DNA from: Actinomycetota bacterium
Lineage (GTDB): Bacteria > Actinomycetota > Actinomycetes > S36-B12 > CAIYMF01
Direction of reading: 5' to 3'
Assembly: GCA_026393115.1 (NCBI GenBank)
Contig: JAPLAU010000006.1
Location: 1-64,000, forward strand
Length of the DNA stretch: 64,000 bases
Part shown: piece after piece, positions 20,749-30,809 of the stretch
Layout: each line of letters starts with the position of its first letter
Position numbering within the stretch: the first letter of the stretch is position 1
The notes under the pieces: generated by a model
What the model saw: the letters and a program-made list of their open reading frames with translations, nothing else
The model's database searches: none
Told to the model about the DNA's origin: nothing
Translations under genes and position numbers: made by a program

Positions 20749-22245
20749 ATGCAGCCACACCTCACGATCGACGGTGCACACCACCGGGCCCTCATCATCG
20801 GAGCGGGATTCGGTGGGTTAGCCGTTTACCGCGAACTCCTCCGGGTTGGCGTGACTGACGTGCGAGTACTCGAGCGTGCCGACGATGTGGGTGGGGCCTG
20901 GTGGGTCAACACCTACCCGGGGTGCGCGTGCGATGTGAAGAGCAATCTCTACTCGCTCTCGTGGGCACCCAATCCGCACTGGAGCCGGTCGTACTCGCCC
21001 CAGGCCGAGATTCAACGCTACTTGCGGCATGTGAGTGACGAGATCGGAATGACGGCCGCCACTTCATTTGGCACTGAGGTCATCGAGTCGCGGTGGGATG
21101 CCGCAACCTCCGTGTGGCGCGTGAGTACCACGCGGGGTGAGATCACGGCGGACATCCTCGTGGCGGCAACCGGAGCCCTGACTGTTCCGACTCTGCCCGA
21201 TATCGAGGGCCTTGCGCAGTTCACCGGCGAGGTCGTTCATACGGCGCAATGGCCGGCCGATCTGAACCTGCAGGGGCGCCGCGTGGCCGTGGTCGGAACG
21301 GGAGCGTCAGCGATTCAAGTGGTTCCGGGCATCGTTGAGGACGTTGCTGAACTCACCGTGTTTCAGCGCACACCGGCGTGGATTACCCCGCGAGGCGATC
21401 GCGGTTTCGGGGCTCGTCAAGAGGATCTCTTCCGTCGAGCTCCGTTGGCGCAAAAGGCGGTGCGCGGCCTCATCTATGCGCGCAACGAAGCGCTGGCACT
21501 GGGTTTCACACGTCGGCCCGAACTCATGGATCTTTTCTCTCGCGTTGCGGTCAAGCATCTTGCCGCGCAGGTGGCCGACCCTGCCCTGCGTGCCGAACTC
21601 ACCCCGGCCTATCGCTTTGGTTGTAAGCGCATCCTCAGTAGCGACGATTTCTATCCGGCACTGCAGCGACCCAACGCGCGGCTTATCTCAAGCGCGCTCG
21701 CGCGCGTCGACGGCGGTACCCTCATCTCTGCCGATGGACAGTCCGCCGAAGCCGATCTCATCGTTCTGGCAACGGGCTTCGATGTTGCCGAACCACCGAG
21801 TGCTGAGGGAATCTTCGACGATGACGGAATCTCACTCACAGCCCGTTGGCAGGGCGCGCCCAACGCGTATCTCGGAACAGTGGTGAGCGGGTTTCCGAAT
21901 CTGTTCCTCATCACCGGCCCGAACACCGGCCTTGGTCACACCTCCATGGTGTACATCATCGAATCGCAGGCCCGTTACATCGCAGATGCGGTGCGCACGA
22001 TGCAGTCGCGCGGATGGCGCACGATCGATGTGCGGCCGGAAGTGCAAGAGGCATTCAACGCCGAGGTTGACGAGCTGATGCAGCGAACGGTGTGGACGAA
22101 CGGCAGTTGCCAATCGTGGTACCAGACTCCCGACGGTCGAGTGCCAACGCTGTGGCCGGGCTACACCTTCCAATTTCGACGTCGCACTCGCCGTTTCGAC
22201 CCTGCGTCGTACCGCGTCACCACCGGTGTCAAGGTCAGCGCATGA
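20749..22245 (+). CDS. Flavin-containing Baeyer-Villiger-type monooxygenase
   Basis: A 498-residue FAD/NADPH monooxygenase. GAGFGGLAVYREL is the FAD Rossmann motif, FTGEVVHTAQWP matches the Baeyer-Villiger fingerprint FxGxxxHxxxW(P/D), and GTGASAIQ is the NADPH-binding motif. TYPGCACDVKSNLYSLSW is typical of this class. Such enzymes insert oxygen next to a ketone. It sits 7 bases after oleD and overlaps the next SDR by ATGA, so it belongs to the ole operon. Action on an Ole intermediate or a derived ketone is inferred. An ATG at 20725 is an alternative start. Confidence 0.85.
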   Translation: MQPHLTIDGAHHRALIIGAGFGGLAVYRELLRVGVTDVRVLERADDVGGAWWVNTYPGCACDVKSNLYSLSWAPNPHWSRSYSPQAEIQRYLRHVSDEIGMTAATSFGTEVIESRWDAATSVWRVSTTRGEITADILVAATGALTVPTLPDIEGLAQFTGEVVHTAQWPADLNLQGRRVAVVGTGASAIQVVPGIVEDVAELTVFQRTPAWITPRGDRGFGARQEDLFRRAPLAQKAVRGLIYARNEALALGFTRRPELMDLFSRVAVKHLAAQVADPALRAELTPAYRFGCKRILSSDDFYPALQRPNARLISSALARVDGGTLISADGQSAEADLIVLATGFDVAEPPSAEGIFDDDGISLTARWQGAPNAYLGTVVSGFPNLFLITGPNTGLGHTSMVYIIESQARYIADAVRTMQSRGWRTIDVRPEVQEAFNAEVDELMQRTVWTNGSCQSWYQTPDGRVPTLWPGYTFQFRRRTRRFDPASYRVTTGVKVSA

Positions 22246-23246
22246 ATCGAATCGTGATCGTGACGGGTGGTGCCTCCGGAATCGGTCGGGCACTGAGTGC
22301 GGAGATGGTGCGCCGAGGCGACACCGTAATCGTGGCTGACATTGACGGCGAGGGTGCGCACCGTGCCGCTTTGACAATGAGTGGTTCGGGAAGTGCACGT
22401 GCTGCGGTTCTGGATGTACGCGATGCCGATGCGGTGCTGGCGCTGGTGACGTCGGTGTATGACGAATTCGGTCGACTCGATGTCATGGTGAACAATGCCG
22501 GCATCGGGTTGGGTGGATTCGCCGAGGAATTGTCGGTTGACCATTGGGACAGCGTGATCGACGTGAATATCCGAGGTGTGGTGAACGGCGTGGTCGCCGC
22601 GTACCCCGTGATGGTGCGGCAAGGCCACGGTCACATTGTCAACACCGCTTCTCTTGCTGGCCTGGTCCCAGCACCCGGACTGACGCCGTACGCCATGACC
22701 AAGCACGCCGTCGTGGGTCTATCGACCTCACTGCGGGTCGAAGCGGCCGGGTACGGAGTCAAGGTCACGGCGGTGTGTCCCGGATTCACTGACACGGCGA
22801 TTCTCGATACCCCGGTAGCCCCTGGTCTTGCGCCGACGTCTGCCTCCGGACGGGGGCGCGAATTGGCGTCGAAACTTCCAGGCGGCCTGTACGACGCCGA
22901 TTTGCTGGCCCTCGACATTGTCAACGGAATCGACCGAAACCGTCGATTGGTCATTGCTCCACGGTCGGCGCGGGTGGCGTCTCTTGCGAATCGGTTGATA
23001 CCCGCTCTCGTGGAACGACAGGTACGCAAGGGTATCGGCGCCATGCGTGGGCGGCCGTTGAAACACTCACGCCAACCTCTCGCTAACCGAATCGTTTCAG
23101 CGCGAAATTGCATCAGGCGGACAGATACTGTCGGCCTGACGGGCGAACGTCCCGACAGACTCAAAGGAGTTCGGCAATGGCTGGAATTGAAGATGTTCTG
23201 GGTGGACTCACGGGCGGCGAAGGCGGCGCCGGTGGGATGGATCTGA
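22242..23246 (+). CDS. Short-chain dehydrogenase/reductase at the end of the ole operon
   Basis: A 334-residue classical SDR with VTGGASGIGRA (cofactor), NNAGIG, catalytic Ser in NTASLAG and Tyr-Lys in YAMTKHA. It would oxidise or reduce a carbonyl/alcohol pair. Its start overlaps the monooxygenase stop (ATGA), so coupling is likely. The core ends near residue 280 (MRGRPL); a further ~50 residues of unrelated composition run 70 bases into the next gene. That tail could be a frameshift or simple readthrough drift, so the true C-terminus is uncertain. Confidence 0.8.
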   Translation: MNRIVIVTGGASGIGRALSAEMVRRGDTVIVADIDGEGAHRAALTMSGSGSARAAVLDVRDADAVLALVTSVYDEFGRLDVMVNNAGIGLGGFAEELSVDHWDSVIDVNIRGVVNGVVAAYPVMVRQGHGHIVNTASLAGLVPAPGLTPYAMTKHAVVGLSTSLRVEAAGYGVKVTAVCPGFTDTAILDTPVAPGLAPTSASGRGRELASKLPGGLYDADLLALDIVNGIDRNRRLVIAPRSARVASLANRLIPALVERQVRKGIGAMRGRPLKHSRQPLANRIVSARNCIRRTDTVGLTGERPDRLKGVRQWLELKMFWVDSRAAKAAPVGWI

Positions 23247-23593
23247 GCCAGTTGCAGAGCATGGCCGGTCCGCTCATGGAGATGGTGAACCAGAATGGTG
23301 GCCTCGAAGGCATTCTGGCGAAGTTGCAGTCCGGTGGTCTGGGCGACCTCGTGAGCTCGTGGTTGGGTCAGGGTGCCAACGCACCTATCAGCCCCGACCA
23401 GTTGTCGCAGGCGCTAGGTGCCGAGAATGTGGCGCAGATGGCCAGCCAGGCGGGTGTCTCACCCGAGCAGGTCAGCACCGACCTCAGCACCATGCTTCCT
23501 GGCCTTGTCGACCAGCTGTCGCCCAACGGTGAGCTTCCCAGCGCTGACGATCTCGGCAGCATGCTGGGCGGACTCTTCGGCGGCGGAAAGTAA
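23177..23593 (+). CDS. YidB-like (DUF937) small protein
   Basis: A 138-residue Gly-rich soluble protein with helical segments (LVSSWLGQGANAPISPDQLSQ, VAQMASQAGVSPEQV) characteristic of the YidB/DUF937 family, whose function is unknown. AAAGGAG lies 6 bases before the ATG, which fixes the start. It begins inside the 3' end of the SDR reading frame and converges on the EamA gene with 3 bases between the stops. Confidence 0.8.
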   Translation: MAGIEDVLGGLTGGEGGAGGMDLSQLQSMAGPLMEMVNQNGGLEGILAKLQSGGLGDLVSSWLGQGANAPISPDQLSQALGAENVAQMASQAGVSPEQVSTDLSTMLPGLVDQLSPNGELPSADDLGSMLGGLFGGGK

Positions 23594-23596
23594 GCT

Positions 23597-24559
23597 CTAG
23601 CGCGCACGCTCGGCGAGGTACACGCCCAGTAACACCACGGCACCGCCAAGGAGTTGTACGGGTGTCAGTACCTCGCCGAGCAGCACGAAGGCAAAGAATG
23701 AGGCGATGACCGGCTCGCTCATGCCGACGGTCGATGCTTGAGATGCGCGCAAGTGACGCATCGACGATACGACCAGCCAAAACGGCACGACGGTTCCGAG
23801 CACCACCATGTACGTGAGTAAGAGCGGCTGCGGAACGGGCGCCAAGATGCCGGGGCTCGTCGACACGCCGCCGAACACATTCCAAGGAAATGTCCACCAC
23901 GGCTGCACGATTGCCCAGAACGCCGCGGCCGCGACGAAACCCCACATGGTGAGCGACACAGGATCGCGAGCAGACTTGCCGTTGACGGCCTTTTCGCCGG
24001 TGACGTAGTAAACAACGAGGGCCACTGCAGCTGCGAATGCCGCGGCGACTCCGATGACGTCGAGAGTGAATCCCTGCCAGATCTGCGCGACCATCGCTAA
24101 TCCGATGAGTGCCAGAATCAGTGCCCACCACACGCGGCCACCGACCGCTTCCTTCAACCCAAATCGGAACCAGAGGGCAACCATGATCGGCGCTGTGAAC
24201 TCGATGAGAAGTGCCACTCCCACGGGAAGACCGCGATCGAGAGCCACGAAATACAGCCACTGGGTCATGACGATTCCGAGGACGCCGTATACCAAGAGGC
24301 GACGTATCTCACTGCGGCGTAGCCGGAATGCAGGCCTGTTCGTGAGGGCGACAATCACTACCAGAATGATCATCGCGGCAGTGACACGAACTTGAGACAG
24401 TCGTGCTGCGGGAATACCTGACTCAAGCAGAATCTTCGCTATAGATCCATTGAGAGCGAAGAGAGTTGCCGCCGTGATGTAGAGCGCGTACCCAACGATC
24501 GGTCGCCGGTTGAATTGGCGAGCGTCTCCGACCAAATGTTTACCGGCGTCTCGGTTCAC
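23597..24559 (-). CDS. EamA-family (DMT) transporter
   Basis: A 320-residue membrane protein with about ten hydrophobic segments and two EamA repeats (GYALYITAATLFALNGS at the start of the first; GTVVPFWLVVSSMRHL in the second). DMT exporters move amino acids or metabolites; the cargo is unknown. The GTG at 24557-24559 overlaps the glgA stop (GTGA), so it is preferred over an ATG at 24625 inside glgA. Cotranscription with glycogen synthase is implied. Confidence 0.83.
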   Translation of the reverse strand: MNRDAGKHLVGDARQFNRRPIVGYALYITAATLFALNGSIAKILLESGIPAARLSQVRVTAAMIILVVIVALTNRPAFRLRRSEIRRLLVYGVLGIVMTQWLYFVALDRGLPVGVALLIEFTAPIMVALWFRFGLKEAVGGRVWWALILALIGLAMVAQIWQGFTLDVIGVAAAFAAAVALVVYYVTGEKAVNGKSARDPVSLTMWGFVAAAAFWAIVQPWWTFPWNVFGGVSTSPGILAPVPQPLLLTYMVVLGTVVPFWLVVSSMRHLRASQASTVGMSEPVIASFFAFVLLGEVLTPVQLLGGAVVLLGVYLAERAR

Positions 24560-25728
24560 GTCGAACGGTGAACCTGCTCGGCGCTCTGGTACACGTCCAC
24601 CGTTTGTTGGGCGATCGAGTCCCAACTGAAGTGGCTCTCAGCGCGATCGCGACCTGCGGCTCCGAGAGTGGAAGCCAATTCAGGATTGGAGACCACCTCG
24701 TTGACTCGGGCGGCAAGGCCTGCTTCGAACGCCTCGGGCTGATCAACGTCGTAGTGGACCAAGTACCCCGTGGCGCCATCGACGACAACCTCGGGAATTC
24801 CGCCGACGTCGCTTGCCACTACTGCGGTGGAGCTGGCCATCGCTTCGAGATTCACGATGCCGAGCGGCTCATACACCGAGGGGCACACGAACACGGCGGC
24901 CGCGCGGTAGAGGGCGGCGACCGAAGGGCGGTCGAGCATGTGGTCGATCCAGACCACTCCGGCTGATCTGCTGGCCTGGAGTTCGGTGATTGCCTTGGTG
25001 GTTTCTTCGCCGATTCTGGGCTCGTCGGGTCCTGAAGCGCACACCACAATCTGCACATCAGGGTCGAAGAGGGCTGCGGCACGACAGAAGTGGCCGATGC
25101 CCTTCTGACGAGTAATGCGCCCGACGAACAGGGCGAACGGGCGACTTGGATCGACACCGAGTTTGGCGATATCGACTTCCTGAGCAGGCGGCGCGTAGGC
25201 GGCCATGTCGATTCCGTTGTGCACGACATGCACACGTGCGGGGTCGATGAAGGGGTAGCAGTCAAGTACATCGCGACGCATTCCGTCGCTAACGGCGATG
25301 ATGGCATCGGCCGAGGCGTAAGCGGTCGATTCGACCCAACTTGAAACGCGGTAACCGCCGCCGAGTTGTTCGGCCTTCCACGGTCGTCGGGGTTCGAGCG
25401 AGTGGGCGGTGATGATATGCGGGATACCGTACATCAAACCGGAAAGGTGACCGGCCATATTCGTGTACCAGGTGTGGGAGTGCACGACGTCGACGTCGCC
25501 AGCGGCCTCCACAATTTCGAGGTCGACTCCGAGCGTCTGCAAGGCGGCATTAGCGTCGCTGAGTTCGAGCGGAACCGCGTGGGCGGTGGCATCGAGGCGG
25601 GCCTGGCCAAAGCAATGCACGTCGACATCGACCAGTCGCCGCAATTGAGGCACGAGGTGCTCGACGTGAACTCCGGCCCCACCGTAAACATCCGGGGGCC
25701 ATTCCCGGGTCAAGATCGCCACTCGCAT
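24556..25728 (-). CDS. glgA: Glycogen synthase / alpha-maltose-1-phosphate synthase (GT4, GlgA/GlgM type)
   Basis: A 390-residue GT4 glycosyltransferase. REWPPDVYGGAGVHVEHLV at the N-terminus and VYEPLGIVNLEAMA at the nucleotide-sugar site are typical of the actinobacterial enzyme. In mycobacteria the orthologue (GlgM) links ADP-glucose to glucose-1-phosphate to make maltose-1-phosphate for the GlgE route; either name could apply here. It is divergent from glgC, which supplies ADP-glucose. The ATG at 25726-25728 is chosen; a GTG three codons earlier is also possible. Confidence 0.88.
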   Translation of the reverse strand: MRVAILTREWPPDVYGGAGVHVEHLVPQLRRLVDVDVHCFGQARLDATAHAVPLELSDANAALQTLGVDLEIVEAAGDVDVVHSHTWYTNMAGHLSGLMYGIPHIITAHSLEPRRPWKAEQLGGGYRVSSWVESTAYASADAIIAVSDGMRRDVLDCYPFIDPARVHVVHNGIDMAAYAPPAQEVDIAKLGVDPSRPFALFVGRITRQKGIGHFCRAAALFDPDVQIVVCASGPDEPRIGEETTKAITELQASRSAGVVWIDHMLDRPSVAALYRAAAVFVCPSVYEPLGIVNLEAMASSTAVVASDVGGIPEVVVDGATGYLVHYDVDQPEAFEAGLAARVNEVVSNPELASTLGAAGRDRAESHFSWDSIAQQTVDVYQSAEQVHRST

Positions 25729-25750
25729 ACGCCACACAGTAGTGGCGGGC

Positions 25751-25756
25751 TAGTCT
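25751..25756 (+). promoter_or_regulatory. -10 element of a leaderless glgC promoter
   Basis: TAGTCT followed by exactly 6 bases and then the GTG of glgC. This spacing places the transcription start at the start codon. No ribosome binding site is visible. Confidence 0.55.
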
Positions 25757-25762
25757 GAGCAA

Positions 25763-26980
25763 GTGACTGCACAGCCAAGCGTGCTCGGAATTGTCCTCGC
25801 CGGGGGTGAGGGTAAGCGACTCATGCCCCTGACCGCCGACCGCGCCAAGCCTGCTGTCCCGTTCGGGGGGGCCTATCGGTTGGTCGACTTCGTACTGTCG
25901 AACCTCGTGAATGCGTCGTACAAACGCATTTGCGTGCTGACGCAGTACAAGTCGCACTCGCTTGACCGGCACATCACCACGACGTGGCGCATGTCAGGAA
26001 TTCTGGGCGACTACATCACTGCGGTTCCGGCCCAGCAGCGGTTGGGTCCGCGTTGGTATACCGGTTCGGCCGACGCCATCTTCCAGAGTCTGAATCTGGT
26101 CTATGACGAGAAGCCCGACTACGTCGTGGTTTTCGGCGCTGACCACGTGTACCGCATGGATCCGCGCGACATGGTGGAGCAGCATCTTGCGACCGGGGCA
26201 GGCGTTACTGTCGCCGGAATCCGCATGGCCCGCGAAGGTGCCTCGTCGTTTGGTGTCATCGAGCAAAGCCCCAACGACACCAAGGTGCTGGCGTTTCACG
26301 AAAAGCCGGCCGACCCGCCGGCCGTTCCTGGTTCACCCGATCAGGCTTTCGTTTCGATGGGTAATTACGTCTTCACCACTGACGTGCTGATCGAAGCACT
26401 TCGCATTGACGCGGCCGATGAAACGTCGCTGCACGATATGGGTGGAAACATATTGCCGATGCTGACCGAGCAGGGGCTCACACACGTCTACGACTTCGAC
26501 AACAACCATGTTCCGGGTGAAACCGATCGCGACAAGGGTTACTGGCGCGATGTCGGAACGCTTGACTCGTATTACGAAGCGCACATGGATCTTGTGTCGG
26601 TGCACCCGATCTTCAATCTGTACAACCGGCATTGGCCGATCCTGTCCGACGCCCCGTCCCTGCCGCCGGCCAAGTTCGTTGAAGGCGGTAACGCACACGA
26701 ATCGATGATCGGTCTGGGTTCGATCGTGGCCGGTGGGCACGTACGTAACAGCGTGGTGTCGTTCGACGTTCAGGTCCGCGAAGGTTCGTACGTCGAGGGC
26801 GCGGTGCTTTTGCCGGGTTCACGCATTGGCCGAAATGCCGTGGTGCGTAACGCAATTCTCGATAAGAACGTCATCGTGCCCGATGGTGCCACCATCGGCG
26901 TTGATCTCAATGTCGATCGAGAGCGCTTCACGGTCAGCCCGGGTGGCATTGTCGCCATCGGCAAGGGCACCATCCTGTGA
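25763..26980 (+). CDS. glgC: Glucose-1-phosphate adenylyltransferase
   Basis: A 405-residue enzyme that forms ADP-glucose, the first committed step of bacterial glycogen synthesis. [25 protein letters not shown] is split over the nucleotide-binding region, [10 protein letters not shown] is the metal/substrate motif, and the C-terminal left-handed beta-helix has hexapeptide-like repeats ([20 protein letters not shown]). It is divergent from glgA. A GTG start with a -10 element 6 bases upstream suggests a leaderless mRNA. Confidence 0.95.
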   Translation: MTAQPSVLGIVLAGGEGKRLMPLTADRAKPAVPFGGAYRLVDFVLSNLVNASYKRICVLTQYKSHSLDRHITTTWRMSGILGDYITAVPAQQRLGPRWYTGSADAIFQSLNLVYDEKPDYVVVFGADHVYRMDPRDMVEQHLATGAGVTVAGIRMAREGASSFGVIEQSPNDTKVLAFHEKPADPPAVPGSPDQAFVSMGNYVFTTDVLIEALRIDAADETSLHDMGGNILPMLTEQGLTHVYDFDNNHVPGETDRDKGYWRDVGTLDSYYEAHMDLVSVHPIFNLYNRHWPILSDAPSLPPAKFVEGGNAHESMIGLGSIVAGGHVRNSVVSFDVQVREGSYVEGAVLLPGSRIGRNAVVRNAILDKNVIVPDGATIGVDLNVDRERFTVSPGGIVAIGKGTIL

Positions 26981-27774
26981 CATCGTCGACCGGCTCCTCG
27001 TTACGCGTTGCGGTGGTGACGGGTGCCGCTGGAGGGCTCGGTCAGCAGATCGTTTCCGATTTACGTGGGCAGGGTTTCGACGTGGTGGCGACCGATGTCG
27101 TGGCCGCGCACGGCTGCCGTGAGCTTGATGTACGTAGCGCTACGCAATGCCGGGCCTTAGCCGACGAGATACGACCCTCGGTGTGGGTCAACTGCGCTGG
27201 AATTCTTGGCTCTGGCGATGCGGCAACGCAAGAAGACGATCTTGTTGAGCGTGTAGTGATGGTGAACCTGCTCGGTGTCATGAACGGAACGCGAGCAGCG
27301 ATTGAGGTGATGCGTGCTGACGGCGTACGCGGTCACGTCATCAACATCGCATCACTGGCTTCGTGGGTGCCGGTTCCGGGCGAGTGTGTCTACGCAGCCA
27401 CGAAGGCCGGAGTGTTGTCGTTCTCGTTGGGCCTGCAGGCGGAATTGCGCTCTCAGGGTGTCGACATCCACATCAGCGCGATCTGCCCCGACGGAATGTT
27501 GACGCCCATGCTCAGCGATGTCATCGATGACCCCGCGATCGCTCTGAGTTTTTCAGCCCCGCGACTGACAACGGTTGAGGAAGTATCTGCTCGACTCGTT
27601 AGGTTGCTAGAGCGCCCGCGACTCATCGCGTCGGTGCCTCGGTGGCGTGGTGCGCAGGTTCGGCTCCTCGGGGTAGTTCCCGAATTTGGGGTGCGAGCGT
27701 TGCCGCTCTTCCGCCGTATGGGACGCGCCCAGCAAGTCAAGGCGCGCGAGCTGCTGTCGTCGCGCGGGCAGTAA
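26977..27774 (+). CDS. Short-chain dehydrogenase/reductase
   Basis: A 265-residue SDR with [13 protein letters not shown] (cofactor), NCAGILG, Ser in NIASLAS and Tyr-Lys in YAATKAG. It starts with a GTG overlapping the glgC stop (GTGA), so it should be translated with glgC, yet no role in glycogen metabolism is obvious. It resembles the SDR at 22242 in its C-terminal part ([15 protein letters not shown]). The substrate is unknown. Confidence 0.8.
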   Translation: MTSSTGSSLRVAVVTGAAGGLGQQIVSDLRGQGFDVVATDVVAAHGCRELDVRSATQCRALADEIRPSVWVNCAGILGSGDAATQEDDLVERVVMVNLLGVMNGTRAAIEVMRADGVRGHVINIASLASWVPVPGECVYAATKAGVLSFSLGLQAELRSQGVDIHISAICPDGMLTPMLSDVIDDPAIALSFSAPRLTTVEEVSARLVRLLERPRLIASVPRWRGAQVRLLGVVPEFGVRALPLFRRMGRAQQVKARELLSSRGQ

Positions 27775-27780
27775 GAGCTC

Positions 27781-27834
27781 GACTCAGCCGACTCAGCCGA
27801 CTCAGCCGACTCAGCCGACTCAGCCGAATCGGCC
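27781..27834. repeat. Five tandem copies of a 9-base unit at the pstB/SDR 3' ends
   Basis: GACTCAGCC is repeated perfectly five times (27781-27825), followed by a degenerate copy. On the minus strand each unit contains TGA in the pstB frame, and the pstB stop lies in the fifth copy. It fills the gap between two convergent genes. Confidence 0.9.
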
Positions 27835-28608
27835 TGACACGTAGTCTTCGGTCGCCTTCTCCGTGGGGGTGGAGAAGATCTTGGCCGTTGGACCCATTTC
27901 GACCATCCGACCAGGCTGGCCAATTCCAGCGAGGTTGAAGAAGGCCGTCGTTGAACTGACGCGGGCCGCCTGCTGCATGTTGTGCGTGACAATCACGATC
28001 GTGTAGCGCTCTTTCAAATCCTCAATGAGATCCTCAATCGCCAGCGTCGAGATGGGGTCAAGTGCCGAGCACGGCTCATCCATGAGAAGAACCTGCGGCT
28101 CGACTGCGATCGCTCGAGCGATGCACAAGCGCTGCTGCTGACCACCTGAGAGCCCTGAGCCCGGTCGGCTGAGACGGTCTTTGACTTCCTCCCACAGATT
28201 GGCGCCGCGCAGCGATTTTTCGACCACGGCATCCATCGACGCTCTATCGCGTTTGACGCCCTTGGTGCGCTCAAGCTTGATTCCGGCAATCACGTTGTCG
28301 TAGATCGACATGGTGGGAAAGGGGTTGGGACGCTGGAACACCATGCCGATGGTGCGGCGCACGTTGACGGGGTCGACGTCAGAGTCGTAGATGTTTTCGC
28401 CGTCGAGCAACACCTTGCCATTAACGTAGGCACCCGGAATCACTTCGTGCATGCGGTTGAGTGTGCGGAGCACCGTTGACTTGCCGCAACCCGACGGACC
28501 GATGAAGGCCGTGACCGTTCGTGGTTCGACGCTGAAGGTGACGCCCTCGACCGCGAGGAACTTGCTGTAGTAGATGTCGAGGTCGCTGACATCAATTCGC
28601 TTGGCCAT
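27820..28608 (-). CDS. pstB: Phosphate ABC transporter ATP-binding protein PstB
   Basis: A 262-residue ABC ATPase: Walker [10 protein letters not shown], signature LSGGQQQR, Walker B LLMDEP and the PstB-typical [12 protein letters not shown] and [12 protein letters not shown]. It powers high-affinity phosphate uptake through PstA/PstC. The ATG at 28606-28608 is chosen because homology starts there ([14 protein letters not shown]). It is last in the pstSCAB operon, 28 bases after pstA. Its stop is embedded in a tandem repeat. Confidence 0.95.
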   Translation of the reverse strand: MAKRIDVSDLDIYYSKFLAVEGVTFSVEPRTVTAFIGPSGCGKSTVLRTLNRMHEVIPGAYVNGKVLLDGENIYDSDVDPVNVRRTIGMVFQRPNPFPTMSIYDNVIAGIKLERTKGVKRDRASMDAVVEKSLRGANLWEEVKDRLSRPGSGLSGGQQQRLCIARAIAVEPQVLLMDEPCSALDPISTLAIEDLIEDLKERYTIVIVTHNMQQAARVSSTTAFFNLAGIGQPGRMVEMGPTAKIFSTPTEKATEDYVSGRFG

Positions 28609-28636
28609 GGGTCTACTTTCAGTGTGAAGGTTGGGT

Positions 28637-29719
28637 CTAGCGTGCCTTGGGAGCGAACACTCGCGCAAGCAGGCGAGCCCCGATGTAGAAGATCATGACA
28701 AACAGGATGAGCACGAAGGCGCCGCCCCACGCGCGAGCCACAGAAGCGTCGGTTCCGTTGGAGATCTGATCCCAGACGAAGGTGGGTAGTGCCGCCTGGG
28801 GCCCACTGAAGGGGTTCCAGTTCATGCTCTGCGACAGGAAGGTGGTGAGCAGAAGCGGGGCGGTTTCGCCGGCAACGCGTGCGACTGCGAGCATCACGCC
28901 GGTGATGATTCCCGACAATGCGGTGGGTAGCACGATGCGCACGATCGTCTTCCACTTGGGAATGCCGAGGGCATAAGACGCCTCACGAAGATCGTTAGGC
29001 ACAATCTTGAGCATTTCTTCGGTGGTGCGCACGATCACGGGGATCATCAGAATGACCAACGACAGCGCGGCAGCGAAGCCTGATCGGTCGAAGCCCAGTA
29101 CAAGGATCCAGAAGGTGTAGATGAACAAACCGGCGACGATCGACGGCACGCCGGTCATGACATCAACGAAGAACGACACCCACTTGGCCATGCGTCCGCG
29201 TCCGTACTCGACGAGGTAGACCGCGGCCATGATGCCGATGGGTACCGCGATCACAGCCGAGATCGCAACTTCCTCGATCGTGCCAACGATGGCGTGAGCG
29301 ACACCACCACCGGGTTTGCGCGGGCTGACATTACGCATGGTCTCGGTGAAGAAGCTAGGAAAGTCGGTGAAGACCACTCCTGCGCCTTTGGTGATGACCG
29401 AGAGGAGGACGGAAAGCAGCGGTGCCAGCGCGACGATGAAGCAGGTGTAGATCAGCGTGGTCGCCAGTCGATCGATCGCGTGGCGACGCCCCTCGACAGC
29501 GAACGACCACGCAGTTTGTCCGATCAAGAAGAGCAGCGCTGCGACCACGAACCACGCGAGTCCGAAAATGCTGCCCGCGGCACCGATGCCATAGCCGATG
29601 ACAACGGCGGCAACGGCAGTTGCCAGTGGGGCCCATCGCGGCAACTTCTTACCGGCCAGCGACTCACTGATCGAACGACTCTCGGGTGAGCGAGTCGGTT
29701 CAGGAGAGATGACCGTCAT
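28637..29719 (-). CDS. pstA: Phosphate ABC transporter permease PstA
   Basis: A 360-residue permease with an unusually long N-terminus carrying two or three extra membrane segments (about 35-100) before the usual PstA core. The core has the permease loop [19 protein letters not shown], which contacts PstB. It forms the phosphate channel with PstC. The ATG follows the pstC stop by one base. The start at 29719 is preferred to a GTG further upstream within pstC. Confidence 0.92.
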   Translation of the reverse strand: MTVISPEPTRSPESRSISESLAGKKLPRWAPLATAVAAVVIGYGIGAAGSIFGLAWFVVAALLFLIGQTAWSFAVEGRRHAIDRLATTLIYTCFIVALAPLLSVLLSVITKGAGVVFTDFPSFFTETMRNVSPRKPGGGVAHAIVGTIEEVAISAVIAVPIGIMAAVYLVEYGRGRMAKWVSFFVDVMTGVPSIVAGLFIYTFWILVLGFDRSGFAAALSLVILMIPVIVRTTEEMLKIVPNDLREASYALGIPKWKTIVRIVLPTALSGIITGVMLAVARVAGETAPLLLTTFLSQSMNWNPFSGPQAALPTFVWDQISNGTDASVARAWGGAFVLILFVMIFYIGARLLARVFAPKAR

Positions 29720-29720
29720 G

Positions 29721-30704
29721 TTAGTTCGCCCCCGAGAAATCCTTGCGGCGCGACACAATCCAGCGCGCGAGCATGTTGACGACCAGGGTGATGAGGAACA
29801 GCACGAGTCCGGAGGCGATCAATGCCGACAGTCCGATCGGACCGGCTTCATTCCACTTCAGGGCGATGTTGGCGGCAAAGCTGTTTCCACCTGGCTCGGT
29901 GATGTGCCAGTTGATGGTGAAGGCCGCCGAGAGGATGAGCGCGACTGCGATCGTCTCGCCAAGCGCACGCCCGAGGCCTAACATGGCGGCCGAGATCATG
30001 CCAGGCAGTGAGAAGGGGAAGACTGCCATTCTCACCATTTCCCAGCGGGTGGCTCCGAGTGCCAGTGCGCCTTCAACGTGCTCCGAGGGCACCTGAATGA
30101 AAACTTCGCGGGTGACGGCGGACACGGTGGGCAGGACCATGATCGCGAGGACGACTCCGGCGATGAACAGGCTCTTGGAGTAGATCCCCAAAGTGTTGTC
30201 AAAGATGGGAATCCAGCCGAGGTAGTCGTTGAGCCACTGTGCTGTTCCTTGCATGTTCGGCATCAGCACTGCCAAACCCCACAGGCCGAAGATGATCGAC
30301 GGCACAGCAGCGAGGAGGTCGGTGATGAAGGCAAGAGTGGAGGCCACCGGACGCGGCGCGTAGAACGCGATGAACAGCGCGATGCCGATTCCGACGGGTA
30401 CCGCGAGCACCATCGCAATCGTGGCGCTAATCACCGTGCCGAAAAGCAGGGCAGCAATTCCGAACACGGCGGGGTTGTCGTCAGGAAACCATTCAGTGGT
30501 CGTGAAGAAGTTGGTTGAATCGGCTTGCAGCGACGGAATCGACTTCCAAATCAGGAAGGCTCCGATCGCTCCCATGATGACGAGGACGAAGATTCCTGCG
30601 CCGCTTGCGAAACCGCGGAAGATCCGGTCGCCGACGCGTCCGGTTTGCTGATGGCCGTGGGGAATGAGCGGATCGTGCTCATTCTCGGTAGCCGTGTTAC
30701 TCAT
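29721..30704 (-). CDS. pstC: Phosphate ABC transporter permease PstC
   Basis: A 327-residue integral membrane protein with about six segments and the permease loop VPSEHVEGALALGATRWE. It forms the phosphate channel with PstA. It is the first gene after the pstS hairpin, so its level should be lower than that of pstS. Confidence 0.93.
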   Translation of the reverse strand: MSNTATENEHDPLIPHGHQQTGRVGDRIFRGFASGAGIFVLVIMGAIGAFLIWKSIPSLQADSTNFFTTTEWFPDDNPAVFGIAALLFGTVISATIAMVLAVPVGIGIALFIAFYAPRPVASTLAFITDLLAAVPSIIFGLWGLAVLMPNMQGTAQWLNDYLGWIPIFDNTLGIYSKSLFIAGVVLAIMVLPTVSAVTREVFIQVPSEHVEGALALGATRWEMVRMAVFPFSLPGMISAAMLGLGRALGETIAVALILSAAFTINWHITEPGGNSFAANIALKWNEAGPIGLSALIASGLVLFLITLVVNMLARWIVSRRKDFSGAN

Positions 30705-30754
30705 GGGTCCTTCTTACCGCGAGGGGGGTCGTGCGTGGGAATCGCCTCGTCATA

Positions 30755-30802
30755 CAGGTGACCCTGACCCTGACGTGTACAAGCCGGGGTCAGGGTCACC
30801 TG
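30755..30802 (-). terminator. Strong hairpin between pstS and pstC
   Basis: Two perfect 16-base arms, CAGGTGACCCTGACCC (30755-30770) and its complement (30787-30802), separated by 16 bases. There is no T-run. It lies 8 bases after the pstS stop and probably causes partial termination or protects the pstS mRNA, as expected where the binding protein is needed in excess. Confidence 0.75.
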
Positions 30803-30809
30803 AGACACA

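Noticed and set aside
27781-27834. Possible CRISPR or origin iterons
   Set aside because: The unit is only 9 bases with no spacers and lies at the ends of two convergent genes, without replication genes nearby.
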